From contig DLAA01000160.1 of NCBI GenBank assembly GCA_002493835.1, positions 81,066 through 145,065 of the forward strand: a stretch of DNA of 64,000 bases. Direction: 5' to 3'. The notes beneath the pieces were generated by a model. The model had not been told where the DNA came from, made no database searches, and was given only the letters and a program-made list of their open reading frames with translations. Source of the DNA: Lachnospiraceae bacterium UBA7060 (lineage in GTDB: Bacteria; Bacillota; Clostridia; Lachnospirales; Lachnospiraceae). Numbering within the stretch: the first letter of the stretch is position 1; every line of letters starts with the position of its first letter. Positions 26,956 through 36,360 of this stretch are shown here, in pieces. The translations under genes were made by a program, and so were the position numbers.

Positions 26956-27990
26956 TTATGTTCGGCGCAGAAGCTTTTTGGCCCGCCTCATCACGCCTCT
27001 GCCAATCTTACACAGGTATGCCTTCTTATAAATATACCATGCATGCAGCCTCAATACCTGCAGCCTTATTCCCACAGGCTTTTTGTTTACAGCCGCATAC
27101 TTTCCGGACTGTTTCTTATAAACTGCAAGCTCTTCCCTGCACTGTGCATCGGTGAACACCCTGCCCTTCCGATCCATATAGTGCCAGCCGGCATAAATAT
27201 TCTGCTCAGAGGCCCAATATCCGTCGGACACATTATGCCTTGCCCAGTACTTCGGCGCTAAAATATACTTTACTGAGTCACTCGTAAAAGCAGGGAAATA
27301 GGCAAATGAAGAATTTGCCAATAGTAAATAGCGCGCATTCTTTAAGATGGCATAGTCTTTGGCGAGATCAAAATTGTAAGCCGGAATGCCGGGCAAAAAC
27401 TTGTTCGCTTCCCGAACATCGTTAGTGATAATCATAAACCGCATAGCAGGATTGATCTTTTTCATCTGCCTCATTCCCTGTATCCAGTACTTTTTCCGCA
27501 GATAGAGTTCCGGTGAGCCCATATAATCGCTGCAGCGCAGATGCAGAATGCATAAGTCATCCTGGCAGTACTCCCGGCAGTCATACTCTGGCTTCACCCT
27601 GAGCCACTGCTTAATCTCCTCCTTGTGAGAGATAAAATAATCCTCCGACTGCAGATTCCCGTAAAGAAGAGTATCGTCATCGATCTCAAACAGCTGTCTA
27701 TCTGCATCCGTGACATATACCCCATGGGTCAGGTCATGAATAGAATTGCCCGCAAAAAGACGAGTCTCTTTCTCGTAATAGATCTTCTTGTAGTCTTCCT
27801 TTTTTGAGGGAACTCCCATATCCAGATCCATAAAATAGAGCCCACAATCACTGTGCATATTGTTGGCAAAGTGTTCCGGATCCAGTACACTGAACTGATA
27901 TCCTTTATCCTTTGCAAGACATCTTACTGTCACATAGAAAAAAAGCTGGTTGCCGAGCCCAAAGCCCTCCTGTACCTCGATTCCTAACAT
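26956..27990 (-). CDS. GT11-like glycosyltransferase with variant donor motif
   Basis: The 344-residue protein has the GT11 start MLGIEVQEGFGLGNQLFFYV and a donor-binding site HLRCSDYMG (His150-Gly158) in place of the usual HxRRGDY. RYLLLANSSFAYFPAFTSDS near residue 240 matches the ANSSFSWW end of the family. It is longer than the other two GT11 proteins and has a basic C-terminal tail (KIGRGVMRRAKKLLRRT) that may hold it on the membrane. GDP-fucose or another sugar may be the donor. The ATG at 27990 follows GGAGG by 5 nt. Confidence 0.78.
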   Translation of the reverse strand: MLGIEVQEGFGLGNQLFFYVTVRCLAKDKGYQFSVLDPEHFANNMHSDCGLYFMDLDMGVPSKKEDYKKIYYEKETRLFAGNSIHDLTHGVYVTDADRQLFEIDDDTLLYGNLQSEDYFISHKEEIKQWLRVKPEYDCREYCQDDLCILHLRCSDYMGSPELYLRKKYWIQGMRQMKKINPAMRFMIITNDVREANKFLPGIPAYNFDLAKDYAILKNARYLLLANSSFAYFPAFTSDSVKYILAPKYWARHNVSDGYWASEQNIYAGWHYMDRKGRVFTDAQCREELAVYKKQSGKYAAVNKKPVGIRLQVLRLHAWYIYKKAYLCKIGRGVMRRAKKLLRRT

Positions 27991-28111
27991 CTATTCCTCC
28001 CCGTCCCACATTTCACCGCCCCAGACTGCGGCGTTGGGCAGATTCTCTCTTGGCTCAATTTACCATGTCTATGTTGTGGTACGGTCAGCGCAGTAAATGC
28101 GCAGACCTGTC

Positions 28112-28178
28112 TGAACTGTTACCAATTTACTTTTTTCACGAACTTTGCAGCAAGTGCAAAGTTCCGGGTTGAACTGTT
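28112..28178. repeat. Short direct repeats and hairpin at the end of the ABC gene
   Basis: TGAACTGTT occurs at 28112-28120 and 28170-28178, and between them a perfect 10-bp inverted repeat (GAACTTTGCA/TGCAAAGTTC, 28140-28149 and 28155-28164, loop 5 nt) covers the last eight codons or so of the ABC transporter gene. A CAGAC-AG-GTCTG stem lies further downstream (about 28103-28114). The cluster of palindromes looks like an inserted repeat element that supplies the protein's end. Confidence 0.6.
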
Positions 28179-29962
28179 TCAATCTTTCCATTCTCTACCT
28201 TATATATCATGTCGCACTTTGCAATCGTGTTGAGACGGTGGGCAATGATCACCATTGTCTTCCTGCCATGAAAACTATTGACCGCCTCCATAACCGCCGC
28301 TTCCGTGTCACCGTCCAATGCAGATGTCGCCTCGTCAAAGACCAAAATCTCCGGATTGTGATAGAGCGCTCTGGCAATTCCCAGCCGCTGTCTCTGTCCG
28401 CCGGAAATTCTGACGCCCCTGTCACCTATGGTAGTATCCAACCCCTCCGGTAATTCCTCTACGAAACTTTTCAGCTGTGCCTCCTCCAGCACTTCCCATA
28501 TTCTCTTATCGTCAATCTTGTCCGCATCAATGCCAAAGGCAATGTTATCTCTGATGGACTCGTCAATCAGATAGATAGACTGGGGAATATAACCGATCTT
28601 TGCAAGCCAGGATGAATAATTATCAAAAATATCCCGGCCGTCACAGGTAATCGTCCCCTTTTGCACATGCAGCAGACCGAGCAGAATATCCACAATAGTA
28701 GACTTGCCCGCCCCCGAGGGACCCATAATTCCCACCGACTGCCCCTTCTTGACCTCCATATGCGCATCAATAAAAATGGGCTTGTCCGTGTTCGGATAAG
28801 CGTAGCTGATATGATCCAGCACAATCCTGTCTGTCAGGGTAAGAGGTTCTCCTTCTTCCTTTTTTATCCCGGTCAGACCGGTCACACTGCCATTCACGTC
28901 AGATTTCATGCTCTCCGTCAGATTCTCATAGAGATAATCCAGGCAGGGCTGGGCATAAGCGATCTCCGATAGGTAGGTATTGATACGGTTTGTCGCCGGC
29001 ATCACACGTATGGCCGCCGCCGCAAAAGCCATAAGCTGGGGCATCAGCACAGTAATATCTCCATCCTGCAGCATATATATAAGAATAAAAGACAGCATTG
29101 CCGCAATAAAAATCGTCTCAATCAGAAGTCTCGGCGTATTGTTCATCACCGCGTAATTTCTCGCCACATTGGCACCGACAGCGCCGCTCTCATAATAGTT
29201 ACGCACAAAAAATTCTTCCCTGTGCAGCACCTTTACATCCTTTAACCCATATATCGATTGGATTCTCCACTTGGCAATACGCGACTGGATCGCCTGGTTC
29301 TTGCGCCCGATAGCATTCAGTCTGGGTTTTAGTACTCTGGTGATCATCAAGGTCATACCGAGAAAGAGCACGCCGCAGCCGATGGAAATCAGCGGACTCA
29401 CCCACACCAGCACAATACAGATAAGCACCGCCACCACAATCTCCGTAGTCATCTGAATCAATACGAGTATAAGCTGGAAAGCATTTGGAATATCGCTGTC
29501 CGTCAGCCGAAAGACGGTGGGAATATCTGCCCCCAGATAATCCTCATAAGGACGATTTAAAAACTCTCTCATAACCCGGCTTATCATCCGATTTCTGTTT
29601 CTGGTCACAAAGGTATTCTGCACATAGGTTAAAAACAGAAGGTACACATTTTTAAATACAAAGACAGCAATCAATGCCCCCAGCATCCAGATGACCAGAT
29701 TTCTGGAAGAATCTATCCCCAAAAAGGCCACAACTTCAGCCGCCAAGTCATTCTCCATGATTTTGTCCGGCGCCATAACTGCCTCCGCCACGGGGAGCAT
29801 CATAGAAACACCCAGCGTCTCCAGAATTCCGCCAATCAAAATGATAACCGCCAGTCCGGCCAGCTGCCACAGCTGTCTTTTTTCGAAAAGATATGCAATT
29901 TTTTGCAGCAGATTTACCTGCTTTTCTTCCTTACTAGTTTTTCTCTCACTTCGTATTTTCAT
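28136..29962 (-). CDS. ABC transporter, fused permease-ATPase, PglK-like
   Basis: A half-transporter of about 608 residues with six helices and a complete ATPase: Walker A GPSGAGKST (about 414-422), signature ISGGQRQR (about 519-526), Walker B LVFDEATS (about 539-546). Like PglK and MsbA it probably flips a lipid-linked glycan. The final residues (QPGTLHLLQSS) are encoded inside a palindromic repeat and may not be ancestral. The ATG at 29962 overlaps the GT11 gene by 17 bp; its ribosome binding site is weak, so the exact start is unsure. Confidence 0.88.
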   Translation of the reverse strand: MKIRSERKTSKEEKQVNLLQKIAYLFEKRQLWQLAGLAVIILIGGILETLGVSMMLPVAEAVMAPDKIMENDLAAEVVAFLGIDSSRNLVIWMLGALIAVFVFKNVYLLFLTYVQNTFVTRNRNRMISRVMREFLNRPYEDYLGADIPTVFRLTDSDIPNAFQLILVLIQMTTEIVVAVLICIVLVWVSPLISIGCGVLFLGMTLMITRVLKPRLNAIGRKNQAIQSRIAKWRIQSIYGLKDVKVLHREEFFVRNYYESGAVGANVARNYAVMNNTPRLLIETIFIAAMLSFILIYMLQDGDITVLMPQLMAFAAAAIRVMPATNRINTYLSEIAYAQPCLDYLYENLTESMKSDVNGSVTGLTGIKKEEGEPLTLTDRIVLDHISYAYPNTDKPIFIDAHMEVKKGQSVGIMGPSGAGKSTIVDILLGLLHVQKGTITCDGRDIFDNYSSWLAKIGYIPQSIYLIDESIRDNIAFGIDADKIDDKRIWEVLEEAQLKSFVEELPEGLDTTIGDRGVRISGGQRQRLGIARALYHNPEILVFDEATSALDGDTEAAVMEAVNSFHGRKTMVIIAHRLNTIAKCDMIYKVENGKIETVQPGTLHLLQSS

Positions 29963-30869
29963 CAATTTTCTGCATATCCCCCCTGTAAAAATCACTGCAA
30001 TCCACGTCATTGAGCCAGCGCTTTGGAACGAGAACTGTTTTCTCCAAATTTTTATTCAGATAGGAAGCCCACCAGCTGAAACTGCTGTTCGCGAGAATGT
30101 GGTGTTTACATCGGCTCATAAGGACAAACTCCGCGTAATCCTTCCCGGCCGTCTCCGGTAGATCAATCCATGTGATATCAGGTTCGGAAAACATCTTCCA
30201 TATTCTATCATTTGTGAAGAGAAAAAACCTGCACCCCGGATACTGCGCCCGCATCTTGCGGATTCCTTCTATATAATATATGTCCGTGCAGATATTCCCG
30301 AAGAGCACCTGATTCTCAGGTGTGAGATAATCGCCCCCGCGAACATGGATACTGATAGAACATGTGTTATCAATTTCCTCAAGATACTCCTGCGGGCTTT
30401 TGCACCTTTGTCCGTGTGCACATATATTTCTTCCGTTCCAGCTGCCTGTCTGCTGCAGATATGTGATCAGCTTGTCCGTGTCGTAAGCTGACCTCACCTG
30501 TTCCTCCACGGCCTGAAAGTATTTCTCCGTCTGCCAGTAGCCCTCCAGATAAATGTCATCCCATGTCAGAACCTCCGGCAAAAAACGCTTGCTCTCCTCA
30601 AAATAGGCCTTTTTGTGTCTGCCAAAAAACTTCCGTCTCACCCGATTCCATAACCTGGGGGAAGAATCAAGCATCCTGCAAAGCTCCTCCACAGTCGGAC
30701 GTTCATAAGTAATTCCAAAGGGGGCAAGAGCCGGCGTGCGCTGCACATCCTCCACAAATCCCGACACATCATCGATCTTCACTTCTCTGCCCAGATTTTT
30801 TATCTGCAAGTACAGGGCATACTGGAACATCTGATTTCCCAGGCCGCCCGCAAGCTGTATAATTACCAT
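29946..30869 (-). CDS. GT11 family glycosyltransferase (alpha-1,2-fucosyltransferase type)
   Basis: The 307-residue protein begins MVIIQLAGGLGNQMFQYALY and has the HVRGGDY donor motif (His175-Asp180). CKHHILANSSFSWWASYLN is the typical C-terminal GT11 motif, followed by VLVPKRWLND. It probably adds a fucose-type sugar by an alpha-1,2 bond. It stands next to a flippase and a GT2, as in other glycan operons. Confidence 0.9.
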   Translation of the reverse strand: MVIIQLAGGLGNQMFQYALYLQIKNLGREVKIDDVSGFVEDVQRTPALAPFGITYERPTVEELCRMLDSSPRLWNRVRRKFFGRHKKAYFEESKRFLPEVLTWDDIYLEGYWQTEKYFQAVEEQVRSAYDTDKLITYLQQTGSWNGRNICAHGQRCKSPQEYLEEIDNTCSISIHVRGGDYLTPENQVLFGNICTDIYYIEGIRKMRAQYPGCRFFLFTNDRIWKMFSEPDITWIDLPETAGKDYAEFVLMSRCKHHILANSSFSWWASYLNKNLEKTVLVPKRWLNDVDCSDFYRGDMQKIDENTK

Positions 30870-30939
30870 CTCTGCCCTTCTTTAAAAACACATGTTATTA
30901 TATTGCCACCCTCTATCGCACCGCTTTCCGTTATATTTC

Positions 30940-32016
30940 TCACCGTCCAAGCATCCGCTTCACGCGGACTTTTAGCGGAATCACCACCTGTTCCTCCCAC
31001 CGCAGTTTCCTGCAATAGAGCTGGGGCGATTTATAAAAAAGGGCAAGCTTCCTTTTATCTCTGGGATCGGCGATCGGTGAACGAAATGCCTCCGCAGCCC
31101 GCTTTCTATCCTTTCCCAAAATAGCCTCAATCTGTTTCCGATACGCTCCGTCTTCCCCATTCCCTACATTCTTCTCCAGCTCGCCATAGAAAAGCAGCAG
31201 CCTCTTATAAAAAAAGTAGTCATGGGTCAGGGCCAAATCCTCCCTGCCAAGGCTTTGCAGAAATTTTGTCTTCTCATAGTAGGCAGGAATCTGATCCGTA
31301 AAAGTCCGCGGATTAATGCGCCGATTCATGATACTGCCCTCTCTGTCTATTATATAGTTATACAGGGCAGTGTCAAGGTAAATGCAACGGTTCGCATGCG
31401 CCAGAGCAGCCGTTGCAAACATAATATCCTCATACCACTTTCCCGCTGGAAAGGACACCTGGTCCAAAATCTCTCTTTTATACAGTTTGTTCCATGCCGC
31501 ATTCTGAATAGCGCACTCTTCCCGCTCTTCCACATAACATGCCAATGCCTCCTGCCCTTCAAAAAGAACCGCTTTATCCGTCGACTCATCCAAAGTCTGC
31601 GTGCGGGAGACCTGACGGTAACGGCAGATGGCAATATCCGCCCGCTTGTCCACAAGCGCTCCTAAAAGCTTCTCATACATATCGGCGTCTATCCAGTCAT
31701 CCCCGTCCACAAATCCGATATAACTTCCTTTCGCCCGGGCAGTCCCTACATTTCTTGCCTGTGCGGGCCCCTCGTTCTCCTTGTGGATCACCAGTATCCG
31801 CTTGTCCTCTTTTGCAAGAGCATCGCATATTTTCCCCGTATCGTCTGTGGAACCATCATCCACCACTATGATTTCCAAATGGGAATAAGTCTGCCCGCAG
31901 ACGGACCTGACGCCTCTCTCAATATAAGCTTCTATATTATAAGCGGTGACAATCACCGAGAGCAGTCCTTCATTGTTCATCGGCTTCGGGGGGCGATAGT
32001 TTTCCAATCTTTTCAA
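30940..32016 (-). CDS. Glycosyltransferase, GT2 family
   Basis: A GT2 enzyme of about 358 residues: LLSVIVTAYNIEAYIERGV, IIVVDDGSTDDTGKIC, and YIGFVDGDDWIDADM as the metal site, with YEDIMFATAALAHA as the second acidic motif. The true start is the TTG at 32016: AAGGAGG lies 5 nt before it, and it overlaps the asparagine synthase stop as TTGA. The long in-frame stretch upstream of this is inside that gene and is not expected to be translated in this frame. Confidence 0.88.
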   Translation of the reverse strand: MKRLENYRPPKPMNNEGLLSVIVTAYNIEAYIERGVRSVCGQTYSHLEIIVVDDGSTDDTGKICDALAKEDKRILVIHKENEGPAQARNVGTARAKGSYIGFVDGDDWIDADMYEKLLGALVDKRADIAICRYRQVSRTQTLDESTDKAVLFEGQEALACYVEEREECAIQNAAWNKLYKREILDQVSFPAGKWYEDIMFATAALAHANRCIYLDTALYNYIIDREGSIMNRRINPRTFTDQIPAYYEKTKFLQSLGREDLALTHDYFFYKRLLLFYGELEKNVGNGEDGAYRKQIEAILGKDRKRAAEAFRSPIADPRDKRKLALFYKSPQLYCRKLRWEEQVVIPLKVRVKRMLGR

Positions 32017-33980
32017 TTTAACCTCCTTCTCATCCACTCCTGAAACATCAAAAGATACCAAATCTGCGGTCTCCAAACATGTCCCGTAATATAGTCGTCC
32101 CACAATTTTTGCACTTGTACCGCATTGAATAACCCCTGTTGCTCTATAAGTGATGGCGTCAGAAGACTTTCCGCCCACTCTCTGAGTTCCTTCTGCCTCA
32201 GCCATTCATGGAGCGGAATAGAAAAGCCTTTTTTCGGACGTTCCATCAGTTCCCGGGGCACATAGCGGTAAAGAATATCTCGCAATATCTTCTTACCAAC
32301 TCCATCCTTTTGTCTGTAAGAGAGCGGAAGTGTCCAGGCAAATTCCACCACATCTCTGTCCAGCATTGGCACCCTGGTCTCCAGAGAGACCGCCATGGCA
32401 GTTCGATCCACCTTGTTTAAAATATCATCAGGGTGATACATCAAAAGATCCATTAACATCAAATTGTGCTGCGGCTCCTCCAAAAGCCCTGCCGGATACG
32501 TATCCATCCAGGTAAGTCCAGCCTTTCTGGACTGTATCTCATCCCACAGCCCGAAGTCCGGGGTGCTGTTCTTATTTGATTGCCTGACCAAGTTAAGCCC
32601 TTCCCCAATTTCTGAGCGCAGATACATATCTTCTATGGATCCCGCTCCCAGGAGCCTTGCCCTGGTGGCCAGGGAAGCGTTTCCCCGACGGGAAACAATT
32701 CCCGTCTGGGAAACTGACTTTAGCAAAATACTTGCCGGGATACGTACCGCCTTTGGTATCTTTTTAACCCGATTCCAAATGCGGCTGATAGAATAATAGG
32801 TGCTATATCCACAGAAAAGTTCATCTCCACCGTCTCCGGAGAGAGATACCGTCACATGCTCTCTCGTAATCTTGCTTACGAGACTAGTTGGAATCTGTGA
32901 AGAATCCGCAAAGGGCTCCCCAAACATTTCCGCCAAGGAAGGTATCACCTTTCTTGCGTCCTCCTGTGTGATATAGACCTCCGTGTGCTCTGTTCCAAGA
33001 TGCGCGGCAATCTCCTTTGCCGCCGGCGCCTCGTTAAACCGCTCCTCCCACATTCCCACTGTAAAGGTTCTGACTTTCTGGCTGCTTAGCGCCTGCATCA
33101 GTGATACCACAGTGCTGCTGTCAATCCCCGCGGAGAGAAAAGCACCCACGGGCACGTCCGCCGCCATCTGTCCTGCGATGGATTCCCGCAAAAGACGTTC
33201 CAATTCCTCCGCCGCTTCCGCTTCGCTTCCACGAAAGAGATTTTTTTGTCCAATAACAGCCGTTTCCATCATGGACCAGTAGGTTTCAAGTTCTGGTTTA
33301 TCAAATGGTGGTTTAAGTTTTAATATTTTTCCCGGCTCTAACTTCCAAATTCCCCGATAGATGGAATATGGCGCCGGAATATATCCGTAGCGCATGTAAT
33401 CGCCCAATATATCATCGTTGACCGGGTTGGTAAATCCATCCAATGAGGCGATCGAACCGAGATCGGAAGCAAATACAAAGCTCCCATCATTCCCCCCGCT
33501 ATTTATATTGTCTTTTAATATTCCATAAAATAACGGCTTCTCTCCAATTCTGTCACGAGCGATAAATAACGTATGTTCTTCCCTATCAAACAACGCAATT
33601 GCGAACATCCCCTTCGCCATTTTCAGCGCATCTGCAAGACCGTAGGCGGCGATGGCCTCCAGAAGCGTCTCTGTGTCAGATGTTCCTCGAAAGGATGCCA
33701 CTTTCTTCTCCGCCAACAACTGTTTCCGGATGGAGGTGTGATTGTAGATCTCTCCATTGTACGCGATCACATACCTGCCGTCGTGTGACATCATGGGCTG
33801 CGCCCCCGCAGGCGTCAGATCCACAATGGCAAGACGCCTGTGTCCCAGCACTACACTGTGATCCTCTGAGGCCCACACGCCCGAGGCATCAGGCCCTCGA
33901 TGGTACATTTTCCTGCACATCCGCTCGATATTCTTCTGCCAATCCCCTTTCCAATTACAAAATCCCGCTATTCCACACAT
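32013..33980 (-). CDS. asnB: Glutamine-dependent amidotransferase, AsnB type
   Basis: The 655-residue protein has an N-terminal Ntn glutaminase domain with Cys2 (MCGIAGF), YHRGPDASG and YNGEIYN, and a C-terminal synthetase domain with the AMP-binding loop FLSAGIDSST (about 282-290), a slight variant of SGGxDSS. Family members make asparagine, but in glycan clusters homologues amidate the carboxyl of a hexuronic acid. With a second copy at 36566-38479 and a uronic acid route upstream, sugar amidation is likely here. Confidence 0.9.
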   Translation of the reverse strand: MCGIAGFCNWKGDWQKNIERMCRKMYHRGPDASGVWASEDHSVVLGHRRLAIVDLTPAGAQPMMSHDGRYVIAYNGEIYNHTSIRKQLLAEKKVASFRGTSDTETLLEAIAAYGLADALKMAKGMFAIALFDREEHTLFIARDRIGEKPLFYGILKDNINSGGNDGSFVFASDLGSIASLDGFTNPVNDDILGDYMRYGYIPAPYSIYRGIWKLEPGKILKLKPPFDKPELETYWSMMETAVIGQKNLFRGSEAEAAEELERLLRESIAGQMAADVPVGAFLSAGIDSSTVVSLMQALSSQKVRTFTVGMWEERFNEAPAAKEIAAHLGTEHTEVYITQEDARKVIPSLAEMFGEPFADSSQIPTSLVSKITREHVTVSLSGDGGDELFCGYSTYYSISRIWNRVKKIPKAVRIPASILLKSVSQTGIVSRRGNASLATRARLLGAGSIEDMYLRSEIGEGLNLVRQSNKNSTPDFGLWDEIQSRKAGLTWMDTYPAGLLEEPQHNLMLMDLLMYHPDDILNKVDRTAMAVSLETRVPMLDRDVVEFAWTLPLSYRQKDGVGKKILRDILYRYVPRELMERPKKGFSIPLHEWLRQKELREWAESLLTPSLIEQQGLFNAVQVQKLWDDYITGHVWRPQIWYLLMFQEWMRRRLN

Positions 33981-34041
33981 GTGTTATTTATTTTCTCCTT
34001 CCCTAGCAGTCCCTCGAATTTTCACCTTTCTTGTCTCGCGG

Positions 34042-35136
34042 CTACTCCTCTATCTGTGCATAGTCCTCGTTTGCGATTCGCTCCTGTATCACAGCGGCCG
34101 CCTCCGCCTGCTTCTCTTTCCACAGCGCATAAGCTTTATCCCAGGACGTGTATGCGCTGTCCCCGCGGTGATCCGGCAGTGTGTAATTCTCCTTCAGATA
34201 GCGCTCCAGGAAGCCCGTGCACTTCTCCGCGCCGACAGCGTTGGTATGGCTGCCATAATCCGCGAAATCCTCCTCGAACACAATGCCGATATCACCGTAG
34301 CAGACATTCATATTGAGAAAGGGATATCCCGCTTCATTGACGATATCTCCAATATAGTTATACATCTGTTCCTCCTCCAGGGAAAGTCCGTAGGGAGATA
34401 CAATAAAAAGCGCTTCCTTCCCCTCCCTGCGCAGATAAGCAAGAAGCTCCTGCAGATACTCTTCCTGCTCCTCCGGTATGGGCACTGCCCCGCCTATACT
34501 GTAGAGCGGCATGGGCTGGGGCCCCACCTCATCCCGGAATGTATACCCCTTCAGTGGATGCTTATGGCAGTAAAACATGTTTGCCCACTCCGACGGCAGC
34601 GCCAGCATCTTCCAGTTGGTGTGATATTTCATAATGTCAAAATAATAACTTAGCCGCCCCTCCTCGTCATCCTCGGGCACCAATCCCTGTATTGCCTTGA
34701 CACGCAGCAGCGAATACTTCAGATTGTCCGTAACACCTCTCGTGTAGGCCATATTATCCATCAAACCCGCTTCCTCCATGGTGAACATGCGCATCTCAAA
34801 AATATAGAGCGCCGGGGACTGGGTTTTTTCCGCCTCCTCCACAAGATACCGCATGGCCGCAGGCCTCTGCACATTGGTTGAGAGAGGGTACATAGCAATT
34901 CCCGTCTCCCCCCAGAGCTTTGGTGCAGAATAATAGGGAAATACCGGACTGGAACCGATCATCACGACATCCAGAGAGTCATTCTTCTCGGCATAAAAAC
35001 CCGCAAAACGATCTTTCACATCCCCGTTGGTTCTCACCATATAAGATACTGGCAGCAGCAAAGCCAAAAACAATGCAAGAAAAACTGCGGCCTGAAAGGC
35101 CTCACGCCGTCTCTGTGTCCGTTCATCCCTATCCAT
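34042..35136 (-). CDS. Membrane-anchored SGNH-like esterase/acyltransferase
   Basis: The 364-residue protein has one N-terminal helix (about 15-35) and a large outside domain. DVVMIGSSPVF (Ser62 or Ser63) fits the SGNH nucleophile block, and the C-terminal DYGSHTN motif (Asp293, His297) fits the D-x-x-H catalytic pair. This plan is like DltD/AlgX-type proteins that finish or reverse acyl transfer to surface glycans. The second SGNH-like protein is at 49163-50242. Direct reaction unknown. Confidence 0.7.
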   Translation of the reverse strand: MDRDERTQRRREAFQAAVFLALFLALLLPVSYMVRTNGDVKDRFAGFYAEKNDSLDVVMIGSSPVFPYYSAPKLWGETGIAMYPLSTNVQRPAAMRYLVEEAEKTQSPALYIFEMRMFTMEEAGLMDNMAYTRGVTDNLKYSLLRVKAIQGLVPEDDEEGRLSYYFDIMKYHTNWKMLALPSEWANMFYCHKHPLKGYTFRDEVGPQPMPLYSIGGAVPIPEEQEEYLQELLAYLRREGKEALFIVSPYGLSLEEEQMYNYIGDIVNEAGYPFLNMNVCYGDIGIVFEEDFADYGSHTNAVGAEKCTGFLERYLKENYTLPDHRGDSAYTSWDKAYALWKEKQAEAAAVIQERIANEDYAQIEE

Positions 35137-35198
35137 GCGTACTCTCCTTATTCATATCTACCGTTATTTATTCTATGGGAAATTCCCCGGCAGTATTC

Positions 35199-35252
35199 GA
35201 GGCCGCGAAGCGGACCTCGCAATTGAGCGAAGCTCGCAATTGAGCGAAGCTC
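35199..35252. repeat. Palindromic and tandem short repeats
   Basis: A hairpin GAGG-CCGC-GAA-GCGG-CCTC-like (35199-35218, one mismatch) is followed by two exact 17-bp copies of GCAATTGAGCGAAGCTC (35219-35235, 35236-35252). Each copy forms a GAGC-GAA-GCTC stem. The last copy enters the TGA stop (35251-35253) of the GT4 gene. Confidence 0.85.
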
Positions 35253-36360
35253 AATTTTTTATAATCCCATCAAAATAGGCCTTCCACATCGCATTTACCC
35301 GTTTGGGCGCAAGCTTTTCCTGGATCTTTGCCGCCTCCCTGCCAAGCTGGTCCGCAAATGCGGCATCCCCCAGCAGCCTGTCCATTGCCGCCTCCAGCGC
35401 GCCCTGCTCCCCTGCCGGAATAATTAGACCATTCACGCCGTCCGTCATAAGCTCCTGTGTCCCGCCGCTTGGCACATCCGTAGCAATCACAGGCAGGCCC
35501 AGAGCCAGCGCCTCGATCAGGGCGTTGGAAACCCCCTCCGAATAGGAAGTGAGAAGAAAAAGCGACGCTCTCTCAATCCGTCTTGCCACATCTTGCACCA
35601 CGCCCGGAAGAACAACACGTTCCGAGACGCCCAGGAAGACCGCCAGCGCCTCCAAATTGGAACGCAATTCCCCATCCCCATAAATTACCAGCTTGTAGTC
35701 CGGATAGCGGTCTTTTAAGGCCGTAAAGGCCCTGATCTGCATCTCATGGTTTTTGTTGGCATCCATACGCCCCACAGACACGATTGTCTTCTCCCGTTTC
35801 CCCTCATATCTTGGCCTGATAAAATCCGGATTCAGGGAGTTGGGCAGGACAACCGCCCTCCTGCCCACTTTTTTGCAAAAGAAGCTCCTGGAGCGCTCCG
35901 TCTGCAGGATGATTCCAGCTGCATGGGAAAAAAGAATATCTGCCAGCATGCGCATCGACTTGGAAGGATACTCCTCCTTCGCCTCTCCCACCACCGAGAC
36001 AACCGGTTTTACAGCTGTACCTATTGTCGTGACAACAGCCATAAAATTATTTTTCCCAATACAGGAGAGCACAAGATCCGGTCTCTCCCTTTTCCATATC
36101 ACATGTAATTTATTTAGTCTTCGGACAAAATTCAGAATTCGACTGGATGAGACTTTTTCCTCTTCAATATCAGAAAGAATTCTTTTGATTCCATCTGCCA
36201 GAACATATTCATCCTCCTTCCGGTACTGTGTCACCATGAGAACACGGTACCCCTCCTTTTGAAAGTATTCCGCCAGATTAACAAACACGCGTTCTGCTCC
36301 TCCCTTCCGGAGAGAGCCAATATAGAAAGCTATTTTTTTCTCTTTCTTTTCATGATTCAT
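35251..36360 (-). CDS. Glycosyltransferase, GT4 family
   Basis: The 369-residue GT-B enzyme begins with a basic tail and IAFYIGSLRKGGAERVFVNL, the GGAER loop. The donor half has TIVSVGRMDANKNHEMQI, KLVIYGDGELRSNL, FLLTSYSEGVSNALIEALALG and PVIATDVPSGG, all intact. It is close in plan to the GT4 proteins at 51963 and 53099. No promoter could be fixed in the AT-rich region upstream. Confidence 0.9.
   Translation of the reverse strand: MNHEKKEKKIAFYIGSLRKGGAERVFVNLAEYFQKEGYRVLMVTQYRKEDEYVLADGIKRILSDIEEEKVSSSRILNFVRRLNKLHVIWKRERPDLVLSCIGKNNFMAVVTTIGTAVKPVVSVVGEAKEEYPSKSMRMLADILFSHAAGIILQTERSRSFFCKKVGRRAVVLPNSLNPDFIRPRYEGKREKTIVSVGRMDANKNHEMQIRAFTALKDRYPDYKLVIYGDGELRSNLEALAVFLGVSERVVLPGVVQDVARRIERASLFLLTSYSEGVSNALIEALALGLPVIATDVPSGGTQELMTDGVNGLIIPAGEQGALEAAMDRLLGDAAFADQLGREAAKIQEKLAPKRVNAMWKAYFDGIIKN

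Noticed and set aside
32017..32205. Longer N-terminus for the GT2 protein at 30940
   Set aside because: The extra 63 codons lie within the asparagine synthase gene in another frame; the TTG at 32016 with AAGGAGG explains the start.
35236..35258. Plus-strand intrinsic terminator (stem then TTTTTT)
   Set aside because: It looks like one on the plus strand, but there is no plus-strand gene to end; treated as part of the repeat.
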